Shown: positions 40,012 to 43,944 of the stretch, in pieces
How the letters are laid out: each line of letters opens with the position of its first letter
How positions within the stretch are numbered: position 1 is the stretch's first letter
DNA from: Sphingomonas sp.
Lineage (GTDB): Bacteria > Pseudomonadota > Alphaproteobacteria > Sphingomonadales > Sphingomonadaceae
Assembly: GCA_002707985.1 (NCBI GenBank)
Contig: PAOI01000005.1
Span: forward strand, 1 to 43,944
Direction: 5' to 3'
DNA: 43,944 bases
The notes under the pieces: model-generated
The model's database searches: none
What the model was told of the DNA's origin: nothing
What the model saw: only the letters and a program-made list of their open reading frames with translations
Position numbers and translations under genes: made by a program

Positions 40012-40368
40012 AGTTTTCTTGCAATTTTGTCATTTATAGCCTTCGAATGACGTGGGCAATTCAAAGATACTTTTTTGATCGCCGACCCATCACATATTTA
40101 ATGTCATTCGATGCCTGCTTGTTATTGAAAATATAATGTAAGATATCGGTCACATTATACCGCCGCCATCGCCAAGGCGATACATCGGACACGATGGTTC
40201 GATCGCCCTTTGATGCCTTTGCATATCAGCAAGGCGAGTATGTTTGCTTTCAAGGCTTATTCCTGTTCTAATGTGCGGGCAATTCCACAGGACTCGCCGC
40301 GCGCTTCCCATGCGCTCGCCTCGATACGGGGCTTTTTCGTGCGAGCCCGCGCAAATTGAGGGGACAGG
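40012..40368 (+). promoter_or_regulatory. AT-rich 357-bp leader before the betaine genes
   Basis: No gene is seen. The first ~240 bp are markedly AT-rich compared with the rest of the window (for example ACTTTTTTGATC and GAAAATATAATG). The last 60 bp fold: GCTCGC at 40314-40319 pairs with GCGAGC at 40341-40346 around a T-rich inner loop. GAGGGG then precedes the GSMT ATG. The region may hold a promoter and an untranslated leader; I could not match it to a named riboswitch. Confidence 0.5.
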
Positions 40369-41193
40369 ATGAATCAGACGCAGAACGGCGTTTTCGCGCC
40401 CGAAAAAATCCAGGATTATGGCGACGATCCGGTCGCGGTTCGCGATACCGACACCTATACGGGCGAATATGTCCGCGGTTTCGTGGAGAAGTGGGACGAA
40501 CTGATCGACTGGGAAGCCCGCGCGAAGAGCGAAGGGCAGTTCTTCATCGACGTGCTCAAGGCGCGTGGCAAGAAGAGCGTGCTTGACGTATCGACCGGCA
40601 CCGGATTTCATTCTGTCCAGCTGCTCAAGGCCGGGTTCGACGTCACTTCTGCGGATGGCTCTGCCGAAATGCTCGCCAAGGCGTTCAAGAATGCGATGGA
40701 CGAAGGGCTGATGCTCAAGACCGTCCATGCCGACTGGCGCTGGCTCAACAAGGATGTGCACGGCAAATATGATGCGATCATCTGCCTCGGCAACAGCTTC
40801 ACCCATCTGTTCGACGAGAATGACCGCCGCCGGGCGCTCGCCGAATTCTATGCCGCGCTGAAGCATGACGGCATCCTGATCCTCGACCAGCGCAACTATG
40901 ACCGGATCCTCGACGAGGGATTCGATACCAAGCACAAATATTATTATTGCGGCGACCAGGTTACCGCCGAGCCGGAATATGTCGACGAGACGCTGACGCG
41001 ATTCAAATACAGTTTTCCCGACGGGTCGGATTATTATCTGAACATGTGCCCGATCCGGAAGGATTATATCCGTGGCCTGCTGCGCGACGTCGGCTTTCAG
41101 CAGGTGCACAGCTATGGCGATTTCCAGGAGGAGGGCGAGGAAAAGGCGCCGGACTTCTTCATCCACCTGGCGGAGAAAAGCTATGACGGTTGA
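40369..41193 (+). CDS. Glycine/sarcosine N-methyltransferase (GSMT)
   Basis: The 274-residue SAM-dependent methyltransferase looks very close to the halophile GSMT family: IQDYGDDPVAVRDTDTYTGE, FVEKWDELIDWEARAKSEG, SAM motif LDVSTGTGFHSVQLL, HADWRWLNKDVHGKYDAIIC and LDQRNYDRILDEGFDTKH. GSMT methylates glycine to sarcosine and sarcosine to dimethylglycine. The next gene supplies the last step, so the pair makes the osmolyte glycine betaine de novo. It is preceded by a long AT-rich leader. The pair overlaps by 11 bp. Confidence 0.92.
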   Translation: MNQTQNGVFAPEKIQDYGDDPVAVRDTDTYTGEYVRGFVEKWDELIDWEARAKSEGQFFIDVLKARGKKSVLDVSTGTGFHSVQLLKAGFDVTSADGSAEMLAKAFKNAMDEGLMLKTVHADWRWLNKDVHGKYDAIICLGNSFTHLFDENDRRRALAEFYAALKHDGILILDQRNYDRILDEGFDTKHKYYYCGDQVTAEPEYVDETLTRFKYSFPDGSDYYLNMCPIRKDYIRGLLRDVGFQQVHSYGDFQEEGEEKAPDFFIHLAEKSYDG

Positions 41194-42010
41194 TGCCGGG
41201 GTAGCGACCGCGCGCGATTATTATGACAGCGCCGATGCCGATGATTTCTATCACACTATCTGGGGCGGCGAGGATATCCATGTCGGCCTGTATGGCGAGA
41301 CGCAGGATATCCGTACGGCGAGCCGCAGGACAGTCGACCATATGGCGGCGCGGCTTGGCGATCTATCGGGCAAGAAGATTCTCGATATCGGTGCCGGCTA
41401 TGGCGGCGGCGCACGTCGGCTGGTGTCACAGCATGGGGCAGGGCATGTCACTTGCCTCAACATCGCCCCGCGCGAGAATGACCGGAACCGCGAGCTAACT
41501 GGTGCGGCGGGCCTGAACGACCGGATCGACGTGGTCGACGGGTCGTTCGACGACCTGCCGTTCGATGCCGACAGTTTCGATATCGTGTGGAGCCAGGACG
41601 CGATCCTGCACGCGCCCGATCGCAAGGCGGTGTTGGACGAAGTTGCACGGGTGCTCAAACCCGGCGGCGAATTCCTGTTCACCGATCCGATGCAGGCGGA
41701 CGGCCTGACCGATACATCGGACCTTCAGCCCATCTATGACCGCATCCATCTGCCCGATCTGGCGTCGTTCGGCTTTTATCGCGAGGAACTGGGCAAGCGC
41801 GGTTTCGATGTGGTGGAGATCGAAAATCACACGCCGCAACTCGCCAATCACTATGGCCGCGTTGCCGAGGAACTCGATGCGCGCCGCGACGAGGTGAAGG
41901 CGAGCGATGCGTTCGTGGACCGGATGCTACAAGGGCTGTCCTATTGGGTGGAGGGCGGCCGTGCGGGCAAGCTCGCCTGGGGCATCATGCATTTCCGCAA
42001 ACGCGACTGA
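41183..42010 (+). CDS. Sarcosine/dimethylglycine N-methyltransferase (SDMT)
   Basis: The 275-residue methyltransferase has the SDMT opening ARDYYDSADADDFYHTIWGG and EDIHVGLY, SAM motif ILDIGAGYGGGARRL, and the betaine-type loop DIVWSQDAILHAPDR with VARVLKPGGEFLFTDPMQ. It methylates sarcosine and dimethylglycine to betaine. ATG 41183 lies inside the end of the GSMT gene, showing coupling; the frame farther upstream is antisense-like and not used. Confidence 0.92.
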   Translation: MTVDAGVATARDYYDSADADDFYHTIWGGEDIHVGLYGETQDIRTASRRTVDHMAARLGDLSGKKILDIGAGYGGGARRLVSQHGAGHVTCLNIAPRENDRNRELTGAAGLNDRIDVVDGSFDDLPFDADSFDIVWSQDAILHAPDRKAVLDEVARVLKPGGEFLFTDPMQADGLTDTSDLQPIYDRIHLPDLASFGFYREELGKRGFDVVEIENHTPQLANHYGRVAEELDARRDEVKASDAFVDRMLQGLSYWVEGGRAGKLAWGIMHFRKRD

Positions 42011-42041
42011 GCCGGGCCGAGGTTGGGACAAGGCGCCCGGT

Positions 42042-42947
42042 TCAACGCCGGATCGGGCGCTGTCCTGACAGCATGTTGCGGATCGACGTGGCCGCGACGC
42101 CGCCCTGACCCATCGCATGGCTGATCTGGTCTAGCCCTTTGACGACGTCGCCCGCCGCAAACAGGCCGGGGATCGATGTGCGTTGATGGCTGTCGACCTT
42201 GAGGCAGCCCAGATCGTCGGCATCCGCGCCCGCCGCGACGGCAAGTTCCGAACGTATGCGTGACCCGAGCGCGGGATAGACGGTGTCGAACATCATTCGC
42301 CCCGCCGCAGTATCGAGCGCGATCCGGTCATTCTCGATCGCCCATCCGCCGCAGGGCCCGTCGATCCGGGCAATTCCCGCATCGTCCAGCGCGCTCTGGC
42401 ATTCGCGATCGAGGTCATGCGCAGCATCGGGCGCGATTAAGGTGACGTCTGCCGAATAGCCGCGCAGGAACAGTGCCTCGCGCATGCCATGGTCGCTGGT
42501 GCCGATCACGCCGATCCGTTTGTCGGTCGCTTCATATCCGTCGCAGATCGGGCAATAGCGGATGAGCCCCCGGGCCAGCGCTTGGTCATGCAGTCTTTCG
42601 TCCATGTCGGGCCGGTAGTTCTCCACGCCGGTGGCGAGCAGAACCGACCGGGTCAGCCATTCGCTATCTTCGGTTCGCACGCGGAAACCCGCGTCGATCG
42701 GCTCGATCCGCGTTACGCGATGTTCCTCGCGGCACGCTCCGAAATGCGCAGCCTGTTCGCGCATTCGGCGTAGCAAGTCGGTGCCCTTGATGCCGTCCGG
42801 ATAGCCGGCGTGATTATGCGTTCGCGGGATCAGCGCGGCGCGGCTGGTACCGCAATCGAACAGTCGAATCCTCAGATGGAAGCGCCCGAGATAGATCGCC
42901 GCCGTCAACCCAGCCGGCCCGGCCCCGATGATGATGCAATCGTCCAT
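42042..42947 (-). CDS. Thioredoxin-reductase-like FAD oxidoreductase
   Basis: The 301-residue flavoprotein has the FAD motif CIIIGAGPAGLTAAIYLGRF, a redox pair in YCPICDGYEA (C-x2-C at the thioredoxin-reductase position) and the C-terminal FAD clamp GLFAAGDVVKGLDQISHAMGQG. The second dinucleotide motif reads GVIGTSDHG and the usual NADPH-binding HRR residues are missing (LIAPDAAHDLD), so NADPH use is doubtful. It may take electrons from another donor. It is convergent with the betaine genes and divergent from vapC-like. Confidence 0.8.
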   Translation of the reverse strand: MDDCIIIGAGPAGLTAAIYLGRFHLRIRLFDCGTSRAALIPRTHNHAGYPDGIKGTDLLRRMREQAAHFGACREEHRVTRIEPIDAGFRVRTEDSEWLTRSVLLATGVENYRPDMDERLHDQALARGLIRYCPICDGYEATDKRIGVIGTSDHGMREALFLRGYSADVTLIAPDAAHDLDRECQSALDDAGIARIDGPCGGWAIENDRIALDTAAGRMMFDTVYPALGSRIRSELAVAAGADADDLGCLKVDSHQRTSIPGLFAAGDVVKGLDQISHAMGQGGVAATSIRNMLSGQRPIRR

Positions 42948-43006
42948 GAAGAGCGCAAGCGTGCAGCGGGGCGACAGGTTCCCTCGACCGATGCTATCGC
43001 CGGGCG

Positions 43007-43393
43007 ATGGCGAACGGCGACCTTCAGTTCCTGCTGGATACCGGCGTGTGTATCCGGATATTACGCGGCGCGAGCAGGATCGTGCACCGTATCGAGCAGA
43101 TGCCGGCGGGAGCGACTGCGATGTCGGCGATCACGCTGGCGGAACTGGCCGTTGGTCTCGTCCGGCGACCTGGTGAGACAAGCAGCCAGATCGATGCGCT
43201 GATCGCGCGCGTGCCGGTACTGGTGTTCGACGCGGCAGCGGCGCTCAACTTTCCCGCAGCCGGTGCAGCGCGCGGCAAATTCGACCGGCTGATCGCGGCG
43301 CATGCGCTTGCGCTCGATGTCACGCTTGCGACGACCAATGCGCGCGATTTTCGGCCTGTGGCAGGTTTGCGGATCGCCGACTGGACGGACTGA
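43007..43393 (+). CDS. VapC-like PIN-domain ribonuclease, apparently orphan
   Basis: The 128-residue protein is a PIN domain with the four acidic metal-site positions present: Asp11 (FLLDTGVCIRILRG), Glu46 (SAITLAELAVGL), Asp93 (FDRLIAAHALALD) and Asp114 (TTNARDF). The residue after DT is Gly where most VapC toxins have Asn. VapC toxins cut tRNA or rRNA and are held by a VapB antitoxin. No VapB-like frame is found in the 59 bp upstream or downstream. No good ribosome-binding site precedes the ATG. Confidence 0.75.
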   Translation: MANGDLQFLLDTGVCIRILRGASRIVHRIEQMPAGATAMSAITLAELAVGLVRRPGETSSQIDALIARVPVLVFDAAAALNFPAAGAARGKFDRLIAAHALALDVTLATTNARDFRPVAGLRIADWTD

Positions 43394-43459
43394 AACGGCG
43401 CTTGCTATCGCTCCGCGCTCGACGCAACGCACCAACGCCAGTCCTAGTTCGAGAAACCG

Positions 43460-43944
43460 ATGCCATTCGCCGCAACCATATTGACGCTCTATCCGGAGAT
43501 GTTTCCCGGGCCGCTCGGCATGTCGCTGGCGGGCAGGGCGTTGCGTGAGGAAAGCTGGTCGCTCGATACGGTGCAGATCCGCGATTTCGCCACAGACAAG
43601 CATCGGTCGGTCGATGATACGCCGGCGGGCGGAGGGGCAGGGATGGTGCTTCGCGCCGATGTGCTTGCCGCCGCCGTCGACAGCGTTGCCGACGATCGTC
43701 CGATCCTGGCGATGACGCCGCGGGGCACGCCGCTGACGCAGGAGCGGGTGCGGGAGATTGCGGCGGGTCCGGGCGTCACGATCCTGTGCGGTCGTTTCGA
43801 AGGATTTGACGAACGCCTGTTCGAGGCGCGCGCCATCGAACCCGTCTCGATCGGCGACTATGTCCTCTCTGGCGGGGAGATGGGCGCGCTGGTGTTGCTT
43901 GACGCTTGCATTCGGCTGCTTCCCGGCGTAATGGGCGCGCCTTC
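43460..43944 (+). CDS. trmD: tRNA (guanine37-N1)-methyltransferase TrmD, partial at right edge
   Basis: 161 codons are visible. TrmD motifs present are [34 protein letters not shown], the knot segment [22 protein letters not shown] and [19 protein letters not shown]. It uses SAM to make m1G37 in tRNA, preventing frameshifts. The start is ATG 43460. It normally follows rimM closely; here about 4.2 kb intervenes. Confidence 0.95.
   Translation, partial: MPFAATILTLYPEMFPGPLGMSLAGRALREESWSLDTVQIRDFATDKHRSVDDTPAGGGAGMVLRADVLAAAVDSVADDRPILAMTPRGTPLTQERVREIAAGPGVTILCGRFEGFDERLFEARAIEPVSIGDYVLSGGEMGALVLLDACIRLLPGVMGAP

Noticed and set aside
1..43944. CRISPR array or complete insertion sequence
   Set aside because: No regularly spaced direct repeats with unique spacers and no transposase with terminal repeats were seen; the MBG repeats are coding.

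Overview
The window reads as chromosomal DNA of a sphingomonad-type alphaproteobacterium (order Sphingomonadales). The evidence is its high GC, a ChpT phosphotransferase of the CckA-ChpT-CtrA pathway beside a chemotaxis cluster, a PspF-PspABC envelope-stress locus, a class A RNase P RNA and the ffh-rpsP-rimM...trmD order. No replication origin, complete insertion sequence or CRISPR array was seen. The assignment rests on gene content and protein style, not on a database search.

Left end (1-8046): a two-partner secretion system. The tpsB transporter is followed 8 nt later by a very large tpsA adhesin that runs off the left edge. An AraC-type regulator gene is divergent from tpsB. At 8047-15120 there is a heavy-metal accessory segment: a scar of a tyrosine integrase (only the C-terminal 53 codons), a ZIP transporter gene broken by one in-frame TAG, and a czcCBA efflux operon led by a small His-rich periplasmic protein. 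A poorly characterised stretch and a tRNA-Glu(CTC) gene follow.

15868-24061: chpT, then cheA-cheW-cheY-cheB-cheR in one tight row, an AmpD-like amidase, the RNase P RNA gene, a small Cys-pair protein, a zinc-site plus J-domain protein and a thioredoxin-fold ferredoxin. The AsmA-family gene (24058-25944) and sufE follow on the minus strand.

26506-30578: an unusually long phage-shock-protein operon. Divergent pspF (the sigma54 activator) faces a recognisable sigma54 promoter. That promoter drives a 35-residue membrane peptide, two strong hairpins, pspA, pspB, pspC and five further small genes. Four of those encode PspB-like proteins (one membrane helix plus a coiled coil carrying an L-x-R-x-x-x-LE-x-I core) and one encodes a 39-residue membrane peptide. 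I consider this the best candidate for an under-described system.

30697-39280: housekeeping genes: sodB with a strong terminator, mtaB-ftsY-yciB, a DUF924 gene whose start codon overlaps that of mtaB, a GGDEF-EAL protein, ffh, a paired REP-like element, rpsP and rimM. Between rimM and trmD, usually close neighbours, about 4.2 kb is inserted: a metallophosphoesterase, an AT-rich leader, a two-gene pathway making glycine betaine from glycine (GSMT plus SDMT), a thioredoxin-reductase-like flavoprotein and an orphan VapC-like toxin. trmD is cut by the right edge.
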